Assembly: GCA_020056225.1 (NCBI GenBank)
Contig: JAGVIE010000025.1
Location: forward strand, 1 to 38,994
Source of the DNA: Bacteroidota bacterium
GTDB lineage: Bacteria; Bacteroidota; Ignavibacteria; UBA10030; SZUA-254
DNA length: 38,994 nucleotides
Direction: 5' to 3'
Of the stretch, positions 24,939 through 33,363 are shown in pieces. The notes under the pieces are model-generated. The model was not told the DNA's origin. It made no database searches and saw only the letters and a program-made list of their open reading frames with translations. How positions within the stretch are numbered: position 1 is the stretch's first letter; each line of letters starts with the position of its first letter. The position numbers and the translations under genes were made by a program.

Positions 24939-26738
24939 TTAGTTCACTGATATTTCCGTAACTTTTCTAACTTCATTATTGATGAATTGCAAAATCTGCA
25001 ACTCTTGATTCACCCTGTTCCTTGAAAAAGATATTCGCGAACCGATGCCGGGATAATTTTTTGTGCTTCCCAATGCGCCGGCCAATTTTTCACGCGTAAC
25101 AGCACCCCTATCGATCTTGTCAAGAAGTAATTTCATTAAATTGTATCCGCGTAATGTATATTTAGTCGGGGCTTTATTCATCTGCGCCGAGAATGATTTC
25201 ACAAAATCCAAATATCGGGAATCATTCTTATCAAGATATGTGTCCGAGATAAACGACATTCCCTTTAAATACTGCTTATTCGACTCAAGCTGCTGCATAT
25301 CATACCATTCGTTACTTCCTAATATCTGTGTCTCGATATTAAAATATTTTATCTGTGAAGCCAGGATACCTATATCATCGGCATCCGAGATCGGTATGAA
25401 CAATCCTTGTATAGCATCTACCGGTATTTCAAGATTACGAACGCTTGCATGTTTGCCGTTCATAGCCAAGCCGGCATTTCTGATGTTATAAAATTGATCA
25501 CTCAGATCGCTCGCGCCTTTAGAATAAAAATCTGTTACAACGATCCTGGCGCCAAGTCGTTCTGCCTCTCTGGAAAAACTTTCTGCAAGCGCCTTCCCGA
25601 TTGGTTCGGTCGTTGAGAGAATAGCGAGCTTTTTAAATCCTAATTCTCTAACGGCATACCTTGCCATCGCTTTTCCACGCGTTTGATAATCGGGAGATGC
25701 CTGGAATAGGTGCGAACTCAGAGCCGCAATTCCGTCTGCCGCGGCAGTTGGGGTTATCAGTGGAAGCCCGGCTCGCTCAGCAACAGGTGCGCAAGCTTTG
25801 GCAATGTTACTAAAAAGCGGACCAATTACCGCCACAATTTCTTCCTTCCTTGCTAGATCTTTTAGTGCATCGACGGCTACATCCGACTCACGTTCTGTAT
25901 CCCTAATTTCTAATGTTACCGCCCCTATAATCGCATGTGTGATTCTATATTGATCCGTGGCAATTGTGATGCCATCTAAAATTTCTTCCGATATCGTTTT
26001 AATGGAATTAGGCGCGCTTGTCTTCATAAAAGGAAGAAGAACTCCCACCTTCAAGTTTACGTTAGCTGTGATTTTTTCTTTAAGGATTCTTGCCTTCGTT
26101 TCATACTTACTTTTCGGAACTCGATTTAACATCTCATCCAACAATGCACCGGCACGGTTGGGAACACCGGACGCAATATAACGTTCTGCAATTTTCAAAC
26201 TCAACAAATCTTTTACCGGTTCAGTTTTAGATCTTCGCTGAAGTTCCTGCAGTATGTAATCTTCAAGTCTTTCATCGGCAATCGTCTCGAACAAAACAAC
26301 AGCATTAGTTGAGAGGTTTCTTTTGGATGTTGATTCAATGACATCGATCAGATGCCGGACTGCTTCCTCATCCTGCTGAAGCATCATATAATCGATTGCA
26401 AGTGTATAGTGTGCTTCATCCCGATAATTTGAATCGGGAAATCTCTTTAGGAAATCGGTAAGAAGCATTGACGATTCCCGGTATTTCTTAAGATTCTGTA
26501 AACTCTTTCCTGCCATGATATAAGCGGCGGTCGTACGCTGATGTGCCGGCTCTCGATTGAGTAGAATTTCAAATGAGCCGAGCGCCGATATGAAATCTCC
26601 CTCTCTGAATTGTTGGATAGCACCGGCAAATATTTTTTCTGCCGATGCGCTGTACCCAAATGATTCTTGCGATAAACCCGACGTAACAAGGCAAAACAAT
26701 ACTGCAATACTTGCTAATAAATTTTTCAGATGCTTCAT
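24939..26738 (-). CDS. TPR plus type-I periplasmic-binding fusion (LpoA-like)
   Basis: The 599-aa product has a signal peptide (MKHLKNLLASIAVLFCLVTS, ending SQ, no lipobox cysteine). TPR-like helices span ~34-220 (GAIQQFREGDFISALGSFEI, RYRDEAHYTLA-type repeats). A type-I periplasmic ligand-binding domain follows from ~232 to the end: KVGVLLPFMK, IVAVIGPLFSNIAKACAPVA, LPLITPTAAADG, KLAILSTTEPIGKALAES, ILGSNEWYD. This order is that of LpoA, the E. coli activator of penicillin-binding protein 1A, and of proteins annotated as penicillin-binding protein activators. The family also resembles LivJ amino-acid receptors, but no Liv permease is nearby. A role in wall synthesis is plausible but unproven. 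It lies 25 bases after a TPR gene and 17 before radC. Confidence 0.8.
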   Translation of the reverse strand: MKHLKNLLASIAVLFCLVTSGLSQESFGYSASAEKIFAGAIQQFREGDFISALGSFEILLNREPAHQRTTAAYIMAGKSLQNLKKYRESSMLLTDFLKRFPDSNYRDEAHYTLAIDYMMLQQDEEAVRHLIDVIESTSKRNLSTNAVVLFETIADERLEDYILQELQRRSKTEPVKDLLSLKIAERYIASGVPNRAGALLDEMLNRVPKSKYETKARILKEKITANVNLKVGVLLPFMKTSAPNSIKTISEEILDGITIATDQYRITHAIIGAVTLEIRDTERESDVAVDALKDLARKEEIVAVIGPLFSNIAKACAPVAERAGLPLITPTAAADGIAALSSHLFQASPDYQTRGKAMARYAVRELGFKKLAILSTTEPIGKALAESFSREAERLGARIVVTDFYSKGASDLSDQFYNIRNAGLAMNGKHASVRNLEIPVDAIQGLFIPISDADDIGILASQIKYFNIETQILGSNEWYDMQQLESNKQYLKGMSFISDTYLDKNDSRYLDFVKSFSAQMNKAPTKYTLRGYNLMKLLLDKIDRGAVTREKLAGALGSTKNYPGIGSRISFSRNRVNQELQILQFINNEVRKVTEISVN

Positions 26739-26763
26739 TTTAGATAATGGATAACTTAGGTTT

Positions 26764-27654
26764 TTACTTGATTACTTTTATTTTCGATCTTTGCAGTTTC
26801 CACTGCATTGATCGTGCCTGTTGATTCTTTGGATCTACATCGAGAGCTTTTTTGATATACTCGATTGCGCGCTCCATCTCACCCTTCGCACATAAAACCT
26901 GACTGAGATTGACCAATGTTTCCACTGAGTGCGGAGCTAACTCAAGCGCTTTGTGTAAATACGGCTCGGCTTCCTGATAACGTTTCAGGTGCATTAAACT
27001 TTCACCGCACATCTGCCAGTTAGTTGCTTGTTCCGGGTCCATGTCTACTGCAAGCAAAAATTCTTTCTGTGCTTTTTTCCAATCGTCGATCTTTCCGTAT
27101 GCAGTGCCGAGCAGGTGATGATTAACAGCGCTGTATGGATTTATCTCAATTCCGCGCTTCAAATAATCTATTGCCTCTGTGTAAGCTTGCCGCTTGAGGA
27201 GCAATTCACCTAACGATTCATTTATCTTCGGATATTTAGGATCATACTTCAGCGTTAAGCGAAATTGTTCCTCTGCAAGCTTGAAATTATTTTTAAAGTA
27301 ATATGCCACGCCCATATTGAAATGAACCTGCGGCAATTTCTTCCCGACCAGTTTCTTATAAAGTGTAAGCGCTTTCTCGTATTCTTCTATCCGCAGATAA
27401 TACCCACCTAAATGGTAGGTAACTTCGACGTTCTCCGGAAACAGCTCCTGCGCCTGACGAAGTATTGAAATGGAAGCATGCTCTTTACCCAATTCGGCAT
27501 AAAGTGAAGCTAATTCGAAATATGGAAGAAGAAACGATGGTTCCGTAGCTACCAGCCGATTATATACCTGCATTGCATGGAGACGCTTTCCCTCTTCCAC
27601 AAGCGCTCGCGCATTATCTAATAACCGGGCAAGCTGGGTTTCATTCAATTTCAT
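26764..27654 (-). CDS. Cytoplasmic tetratricopeptide-repeat protein
   Basis: The 296-aa protein is built almost entirely of about eight TPR units, with clear matches such as VTYHLGGYYLRIEEYEKALT, VHFNMGVAYYFKNNFKLAEE and NHHLLGTAYGKIDDWKKAQK, ending QQARSMQWKLQRSKIKVIK. It has no signal peptide or membrane segment, so it is probably a cytoplasmic scaffold. It is the first gene of an apparent operon with the LpoA-like protein and radC. ATG 27654 has no evident Shine-Dalgarno. A weak TTGAAA-17-TAAGTT promoter may lie just upstream. Confidence 0.85.
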   Translation of the reverse strand: MKLNETQLARLLDNARALVEEGKRLHAMQVYNRLVATEPSFLLPYFELASLYAELGKEHASISILRQAQELFPENVEVTYHLGGYYLRIEEYEKALTLYKKLVGKKLPQVHFNMGVAYYFKNNFKLAEEQFRLTLKYDPKYPKINESLGELLLKRQAYTEAIDYLKRGIEINPYSAVNHHLLGTAYGKIDDWKKAQKEFLLAVDMDPEQATNWQMCGESLMHLKRYQEAEPYLHKALELAPHSVETLVNLSQVLCAKGEMERAIEYIKKALDVDPKNQQARSMQWKLQRSKIKVIK

Positions 27655-27721
27655 GACAGTGGAAACTTACTGAATTTAAGATTGAATTTCAACATCAGTC
27701 TAAAAATTAGAAAATAAAAAA

Positions 27722-27746
27722 CCCCTTGATCCATTCAACCAAGAGG
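27722..27746 (-). terminator. Rho-independent terminator after the 1100-aa T9SS gene
   Basis: CCCCTTGA (27722-27729) pairs with CCAAGAGG (27739-27746), with one G-U pair on the RNA; on the minus strand TTTTTTATTTTC follows. It lies 30 bases past the stop at 27776. Confidence 0.8.
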
Positions 27747-27775
27747 CTTTCCAAGTATTCTTTTTGTTCTAAATC

Positions 27776-30700
27776 CTACCGCATCACTAACAATTTCTGG
27801 ATATCAGAATAAAGTTCTTTCCCAAAGCCATCAGAAACCGTGAACCGACAAAAATATAAGCCGCTCGAACAACTGCTCGCATCCCATTCGATGCTGTGGT
27901 AACCTTTCTCAATAAAACCATCGATCAATCTGGCTACTTCTCTACCAAGCAGATCGTAAATAATAAGACTTGTATGACCTTCAACAGGCAACTGGAAATT
28001 AATACGCGTAACGGGATTAAATGGATTTGGATAGTTGCGATCTAATTTGAAAGATGTAACATCCTGAAGTGAGCCATTCAAACGATTACTTTGGGATGAA
28101 TCTTCAATGGTTTCATAACGACCTTCAGAAAGAAGTATAAATGTACGCTTCTTGTTCGATGAAGTACCGGGGATAGAATTGAAACGAAGCTCGATGGATT
28201 GACCCGGCATCAATGTAGAATATGAAAAATCCTTCTTCAATAGTACAGCAGTAACATCTCCATTGGATGAATGAACTGCCGAGGATAGTGACAACTCGCG
28301 TGACGTATAAGTTTGAGGCACAGACAGACCATAATTGAAATAATCCAGTTTCGCTTTTTGCGTCCAGATTATGTCCAACGAATTTGTGCTGTCCAAAGTC
28401 ATCGGTGTATATACCAATGTCGGTCTTTGTCTAAATGTAAACCCGGCTGGATTTGATGGTGATGATCTTGTTTGTATTACACTTGCCATCTTGTCCACTT
28501 TGGGAAGTCCAGATCCGTCACCTTCTCCTCCGCCAACCGATGTTTGAAGTGAACGTGAGTTTTTTGCCAAAAGGTTCAACACAGAAATATGTAACGTATC
28601 TCCGGGATTCACGATGATTCTATTACTATCGGATGCAGATAAATTTTGTGTTACATCGAGTCCTCTCGTTCTTGCCCGATTTAGTGCGAATGGTGTAATA
28701 TATTGGTATATTTCTCCGGTTGCAGAGACATCGATCTTGGTATTCGCAGGATGATCTACCGCAATAAGCCTGAAGTGATCGAGATAAGATTTCTCATTCT
28801 CAAACTCCCTTATCTGCAAAATATATTTCCCATTTTGAGCATTCAATATTTTACGAAGCCGGTAATAATCTGTAACATCTTTGCCGGTATTATTCGGATA
28901 CGCGCTTTGCGGAAGAATATTATTATCTTCTTGAAACTTGAAGCCATCCCACGTATAAACGAATGGACAGCTTATTATAGTCGGCGGGTTATAAGGAGAG
29001 CAATTTGGGTAGTACGCTTCTTTTATGTCTCCATCACGATGCGTAACATCGCATCTAAGCTCGAAGCTTTCACTAGTCGTACGAAACGATACTTCAGGTG
29101 TGTTCTCACCAAAATAGCCCCAGTCATCATCGCCAATATATTGATTTCGATACCATTTATATGAGTAGAAACCTATCGGGCAGGTTGGCGTAACCTTCCA
29201 TGTCCCGGTCCAACCCGATGAGAAGCATTTCATATCGGATGGTACCGGAGTTATGGAAGCCGCCCACACCGGCGCAGATGTTCTAAATTCAATCGAGTAG
29301 TACCACCAGCGTCCTTGTGGCGGTATTTGATAACTCAGCCAATACCTCGGTTGAATCTCAATCGTAAATTTATAATATGTCTCTGCTTTTTTTAATTTAA
29401 ATTTATCGATCTTTAAAGTTTGGGTACCTGCCGGCAAAACTCCGTAATCATAATATGCAATTGTTGTTGTATCATTGTTGAGTGTTAACCGACCTCTTAC
29501 ATATGCCTGATTTGTTAGAATAAATTTGACACCCGCATAACACAATTCCACATATGGAATAAAAGAAATATTTAACGCATCAACACCGGGAAAGAATGCA
29601 CGCATTCCTGTATTCGTGCCCCATAAGTCGGATGTATAAATATACTGGCATCGAGCAGATCCATCACCAGAATAATAAGGAGCCTTGGTGATAGAAACTG
29701 GTGATTGAAAATTTTGGGCAGGGTCGTCTGATTGTTTATATGATGCAAGATATTCTCCATTGGCAGTGAACTTATGATACATCTTTTGTTTAATGTCGCC
29801 AACCCACCATTCGTTATTTAGGTCTTGTCCTATACATGTTAAATCAGAGGTTGTTTTATCAAACTCTGTGGAATAATATGCAGTAGCTACAGTACCACCA
29901 GTCGGAGGTGGCGCCGCTGTAACGAACGCCATACGATCCCTATCTATGAATGCGATCATCGATGGGCTGTGTGCTAATACTTTTAGCGGATGTGCAAGGC
30001 GTAATGTTCCGATCCTTGGCATGGCATAATATTCTATCGTTTTTTTTATTTCACCTGCGCGATTTATAGCAACTATCTTGCCGGTATAATCATCTGCAAT
30101 CCAGATTAGATCACCTTGTGGATTTGGATAACTCAATAAAGTGCCACTCTGATCGATATCTATGTCAACCGGATGAATTATACCATTGATTGAAAAGCTC
30201 GATACAAATGATATCTGAGCGGCGTTATAAAATAGCTTTACAATTTTACTATTATCACTATCTGCTACGTAAATTGTATCCCGTACATCAATTGCCATAC
30301 CTTTTGGATTAATGAATTTATGATCACCGGCATGATCTCCATAAGATTTGATCCAGTTGCCACTCTTCTGTGCATATAGAATCCTATCCCAATTATGGTC
30401 TAAATGAAAACTTATCGCATCATCCGGGTTTAAATTAGGATAGACAGCGTCAATATCCATCTTGACATCATCAGAAAACAACCGACGCTGGATATTATTC
30501 CACGTGTATCCAGCATCTATTTGATATTGATAATTATTTGTCCACGGATGAGGAATCTTTATGAGTATATTGTTAGAGATGAGAATTGAAGGAGTAGTTA
30601 ATAGTGTCTTCGAATCGCTTTCTTTTTGCATACTATTTTGTTGACTTGAATTGTTAGAAATAATAGCAGAAATAGTACTTATCAATTCTGGGGCTTCTTT

Positions 30701-31078
30701 TATTTGCCAATAAAATCCATGTTTTTCAAAAATTATTTGCTGCTCACGTAAAAGCTCTCCCTTACAATTTTGAATTTTGCACATCGTCGATGCAATGTTT
30801 TTATCAATTTTTAATTTATCAATATCTATTGCACTAATATCAAGACCCTCGTTCAGTGTATTCTTAGCAATATTTGTGTTATTAATTTCACGATAAATAG
30901 CTTTTAGCTGATTTGCATTTTTACCTATTAGAGCTTGCGTTAATGTTTTTATAATTACATCGATTTGTTCATTGTCGCTCATTATTGGAACAGGAGGCAA
31001 GGCGGGCTGGGGTTGAGATAAACCGATATTAAATGCGATGAATAATAAAAGAAAAAAATATATCATTGACTTTGTCAT
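27776..31078 (-). CDS. T9SS-sorted secreted protein with beta-propeller region
   Basis: From ATG 31078 the product is 1100 aa with a signal peptide (MTKSMIYFFLLLFIAFNIGL, then SQ). Residues ~235-480 are propeller-like with NHL features (FINPKGMAIDVRDTIYVADS, GDLIWIADDYTGKIVAINR). Residues ~600-700 look Ig-like or PKD-like (Cys- and Trp-rich, WTGTWKVTPTCPIGFYSYKW). The last ~85 residues are a classic T9SS type A sorting domain: YPNPFNPVTRINFQL, SLIIYDLLGREVARLIDG, WDASSCSSGLYFCRF. The ATG has GGAGG eight bases upstream; the longer reading to 31126 would overlap the upstream gene. It follows a second propeller gene and an M74 peptidase gene in the same direction, so the three may form an extracellular unit. 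Binding target unknown. Confidence 0.85.
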   Translation of the reverse strand: MTKSMIYFFLLLFIAFNIGLSQPQPALPPVPIMSDNEQIDVIIKTLTQALIGKNANQLKAIYREINNTNIAKNTLNEGLDISAIDIDKLKIDKNIASTMCKIQNCKGELLREQQIIFEKHGFYWQIKEAPELISTISAIISNNSSQQNSMQKESDSKTLLTTPSILISNNILIKIPHPWTNNYQYQIDAGYTWNNIQRRLFSDDVKMDIDAVYPNLNPDDAISFHLDHNWDRILYAQKSGNWIKSYGDHAGDHKFINPKGMAIDVRDTIYVADSDNSKIVKLFYNAAQISFVSSFSINGIIHPVDIDIDQSGTLLSYPNPQGDLIWIADDYTGKIVAINRAGEIKKTIEYYAMPRIGTLRLAHPLKVLAHSPSMIAFIDRDRMAFVTAAPPPTGGTVATAYYSTEFDKTTSDLTCIGQDLNNEWWVGDIKQKMYHKFTANGEYLASYKQSDDPAQNFQSPVSITKAPYYSGDGSARCQYIYTSDLWGTNTGMRAFFPGVDALNISFIPYVELCYAGVKFILTNQAYVRGRLTLNNDTTTIAYYDYGVLPAGTQTLKIDKFKLKKAETYYKFTIEIQPRYWLSYQIPPQGRWWYYSIEFRTSAPVWAASITPVPSDMKCFSSGWTGTWKVTPTCPIGFYSYKWYRNQYIGDDDWGYFGENTPEVSFRTTSESFELRCDVTHRDGDIKEAYYPNCSPYNPPTIISCPFVYTWDGFKFQEDNNILPQSAYPNNTGKDVTDYYRLRKILNAQNGKYILQIREFENEKSYLDHFRLIAVDHPANTKIDVSATGEIYQYITPFALNRARTRGLDVTQNLSASDSNRIIVNPGDTLHISVLNLLAKNSRSLQTSVGGGEGDGSGLPKVDKMASVIQTRSSPSNPAGFTFRQRPTLVYTPMTLDSTNSLDIIWTQKAKLDYFNYGLSVPQTYTSRELSLSSAVHSSNGDVTAVLLKKDFSYSTLMPGQSIELRFNSIPGTSSNKKRTFILLSEGRYETIEDSSQSNRLNGSLQDVTSFKLDRNYPNPFNPVTRINFQLPVEGHTSLIIYDLLGREVARLIDGFIEKGYHSIEWDASSCSSGLYFCRFTVSDGFGKELYSDIQKLLVMR

Positions 31079-31115
31079 CTGCGTATCCTCCGTAGAACCT
31101 TGTTCAAGTATAATT

Positions 31116-32060
31116 TTAGTCTGCAATTTTTATCTTCTCAATTTTTGAGCTCGGTAACGCTTTAAATACTTTCTTATCTTTGTGAACATAGATTTCTGAT
31201 GTTTTCGGATCGTAACCGATCATTTGACCAGTAAAAGTTTTCATTATCTTTCCTGTACTTACAACTATTATCTTTTTCTCTGAGATTACATCCCCAATTA
31301 CTATTTCATCGTTACTAATCCACTGATAAAAGTTTACATGTTCTTTTTTTATAACAGGTGGTGTTATTTCAAGGTTTGATTTACTTTCGAACAATTTGAA
31401 ACCCCCACCTTCATAATTAGGTTGATAATAATATTCTCCAATTGAAGAAAAGTAAATTCCCTTGAAATTGACTTTAACTATAGAACCGTTCTCAGGATTT
31501 ATCTTATGGACATTAAAATAGTCAGTAGCGTATAGCATCGAATCAAACTCAGCCCAATAAATATCTTGATAGCCAACTTTAGGACTTATTATACGTTTCT
31601 CCCATTTATTAATACTTACTATAATAAGGCTATCAGCCGCAAAACCAAAACCTTCTATTTCCTTTCCAAGTATGCAAACAAGTTTTTTCCCATCAGGAGA
31701 CCAAGCATAGCGTTGTACATTCGGAATAGTACGTACTAAAACACCCTTTAAAGAAATTAAAAGTAGCGTATGATCTATATAATCTCTACCATAAATTTCA
31801 CCATGCACGTAATCAATAGAGCGTGCAATAGCTGCAACTAAATTATTTGACAGAGATAGTTTTACATTATGATCAGCAAATACATGATTCTGGTCCGTGG
31901 AATAAATTGCTTTTTTTATACCACTTTCCACATCGTATATATAAATTGTTCTCCCTCTAAAGTTATCACCAAAAGTTGATGTTATTATCTTTTGTGCAAA
32001 CATTAGTTGGAGCTGAAAGGAAATTGTAATTAGCAAAAGTCCAAGTATCTTTTTTATCAT
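31116..32060 (-). CDS. Secreted WD40/TolB-like beta-propeller protein
   Basis: The 314-aa product has a signal peptide (residues 1-22, ending LMFA). Its repeating strands are typical of a TolB-N/WD40-like propeller, for example YIYDVESGIKKAIYS, RYAWSPDGKKLVCIL and YDPKTSEIYVHKDKKVFKAL. No catalytic motif or sorting domain is seen, so it is probably periplasmic. ATG 32060 has AGGAG upstream. It lies 21 bases after the M74-like lipoprotein gene and 37 bases before the T9SS-sorted protein, so it is almost certainly co-transcribed with both. Confidence 0.78.
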   Translation of the reverse strand: MIKKILGLLLITISFQLQLMFAQKIITSTFGDNFRGRTIYIYDVESGIKKAIYSTDQNHVFADHNVKLSLSNNLVAAIARSIDYVHGEIYGRDYIDHTLLLISLKGVLVRTIPNVQRYAWSPDGKKLVCILGKEIEGFGFAADSLIIVSINKWEKRIISPKVGYQDIYWAEFDSMLYATDYFNVHKINPENGSIVKVNFKGIYFSSIGEYYYQPNYEGGGFKLFESKSNLEITPPVIKKEHVNFYQWISNDEIVIGDVISEKKIIVVSTGKIMKTFTGQMIGYDPKTSEIYVHKDKKVFKALPSSKIEKIKIAD

Positions 32061-32081
32061 AGTAAATCTCTCCTAAAAATA

Positions 32082-33233
32082 TTAATTGTTTCCATCTGGA
32101 TCAGCAATTCTGACATGAAAGTGATTATTGTGGTCGGCGTCATATGTTATGCCTTGAAGTTGTGTATCATCTGAGTATATTAATACGATATTTCCAAGTT
32201 GAAATAATAAATTAATAAGCTCTTGTGTCCTTGTTCTGCTGTATAAAGAGATATTATCTGTAGTAACACCCCCACTGCTGTTGTCGCTACGAATATATCT
32301 CATATCCATATCTAATCCTTTCTGGTGGGAATCATGCGGGTGAAAATATCCACCACCCTCTTTACTCATATCCATCGAAGTTATAACAGGATAACTGGGA
32401 TAACTTGTATTCCATTTTCGTGCTACTTTCTCAATAAGATTAATTAATTCCAATGCTCCCCAGTTGTCCGTATCTGCAGCGTCGCCACCTCGCTCGTATT
32501 GATAACCTGTCCCGGAATTTGCGATACGAAGTCCGTTGATTAGTGTTCCTTTCTCATTCGCAGGGGGAGGATAAGGTAATTTAGGAATATCACTCGCCAG
32601 CGTATAATCATGCGTGCCCACATTCATTTCCCAATCGCTTAGCGGAAGTTTAGGAATAATTGGTGGATTATAAAAATTAATATCATTACCATAATAATAT
32701 GTATCGCTTCCATAAGTAATCTGTGTCGTGGCTGGCGTATTCTCATTTTCCACAGCATCGCTAATGTTATCACCATCAGAGTCATAGTCATTGGGTATAA
32801 CACGGATCGAGCTATATGAACTGTACGAAGAAATGTTGCACATCTCGATACTCATGTAATAAACTCCTGGTGGCACAGGGCTTTTACGGAAGTTGTAATA
32901 GCAACCGTTCCATTCAACACTGCCTTTACCCTCAATGTCCTTCTCTACTGAGGCATTTGGCGAGGTCACTAGATAATCTTTGTAAGTAATTGCACTTAGC
33001 GGTATGTTTGAATAGAGTGTGAATCGTGCATCACACGTCGCTATATAATCCAGCCTCCAGCGAAATTTTACTATGAAGGTTTCACCACTTTTTAAGGTGA
33101 GATCAGAATTATAGATTTTGACTCCGTGCCAATCTAGATCAGCTACTGGTTTATCCTTGTCACAACCTATTATAAATGATAAGATTGAAAATATTATTCC
33201 TCCAACAATGAGGCAATTAATCGCCCGCTTCAT
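32082..33233 (-). CDS. Lipoprotein with M74 (MepA-like) murein endopeptidase domain
   Basis: This 383-aa lipoprotein has a signal with lipobox IIGC (C24, followed by Asp, suggesting possible inner-membrane retention in enterics, though the rule may not hold here). Residues ~30-147 form a beta-rich domain. Residues 149-161 (DYDSDGDNISDAV) form a calcium-binding thrombospondin-type-3-like loop. The C-terminal domain has the LAS/M74 metallopeptidase motifs of penicillin-insensitive murein endopeptidase MepA: SHQKGLDMD with H303 and D310, and NHFHVRI with H371 and H373. MepA cleaves D-alanyl-meso-DAP cross-links. It is much longer at the N-terminus than MepA (about 270 aa). A TTGACA promoter lies just upstream, and the two propeller genes follow. 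Confidence 0.85.
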   Translation of the reverse strand: MKRAINCLIVGGIIFSILSFIIGCDKDKPVADLDWHGVKIYNSDLTLKSGETFIVKFRWRLDYIATCDARFTLYSNIPLSAITYKDYLVTSPNASVEKDIEGKGSVEWNGCYYNFRKSPVPPGVYYMSIEMCNISSYSSYSSIRVIPNDYDSDGDNISDAVENENTPATTQITYGSDTYYYGNDINFYNPPIIPKLPLSDWEMNVGTHDYTLASDIPKLPYPPPANEKGTLINGLRIANSGTGYQYERGGDAADTDNWGALELINLIEKVARKWNTSYPSYPVITSMDMSKEGGGYFHPHDSHQKGLDMDMRYIRSDNSSGGVTTDNISLYSRTRTQELINLLFQLGNIVLIYSDDTQLQGITYDADHNNHFHVRIADPDGNN

Positions 33234-33277
33234 TTTATCTTCCCTATCCTATAAATGGATATGCTATTATTTTCTAC

Positions 33278-33306
33278 AAATTAGGGAAATAAAAACGTTA
33301 TGTCAA
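33278..33306 (-). promoter_or_regulatory. Promoter of the M74 lipoprotein gene cluster
   Basis: Minus-strand TTGACA (33306-33301), 17 bases, then TAATTT (33283-33278). The -10 match is poor (3 of 6) but -35 and spacing are ideal. The leader would be about 40 bases. Confidence 0.5.
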
Positions 33307-33363
33307 GTAAAATCTTAATTAAATTAAAAATAATATAAGACAAATCCCTCCTGATTAATTCTC

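Noticed and set aside
25063-25491. 142-aa plus-strand reading frame
   Set aside because: Antisense to the LpoA-like gene, whose domains are clear; no ribosome site.
28703-29164. 153-aa plus-strand reading frame
   Set aside because: Shadow of the 1100-aa T9SS protein; no start signal and no recognisable domain.
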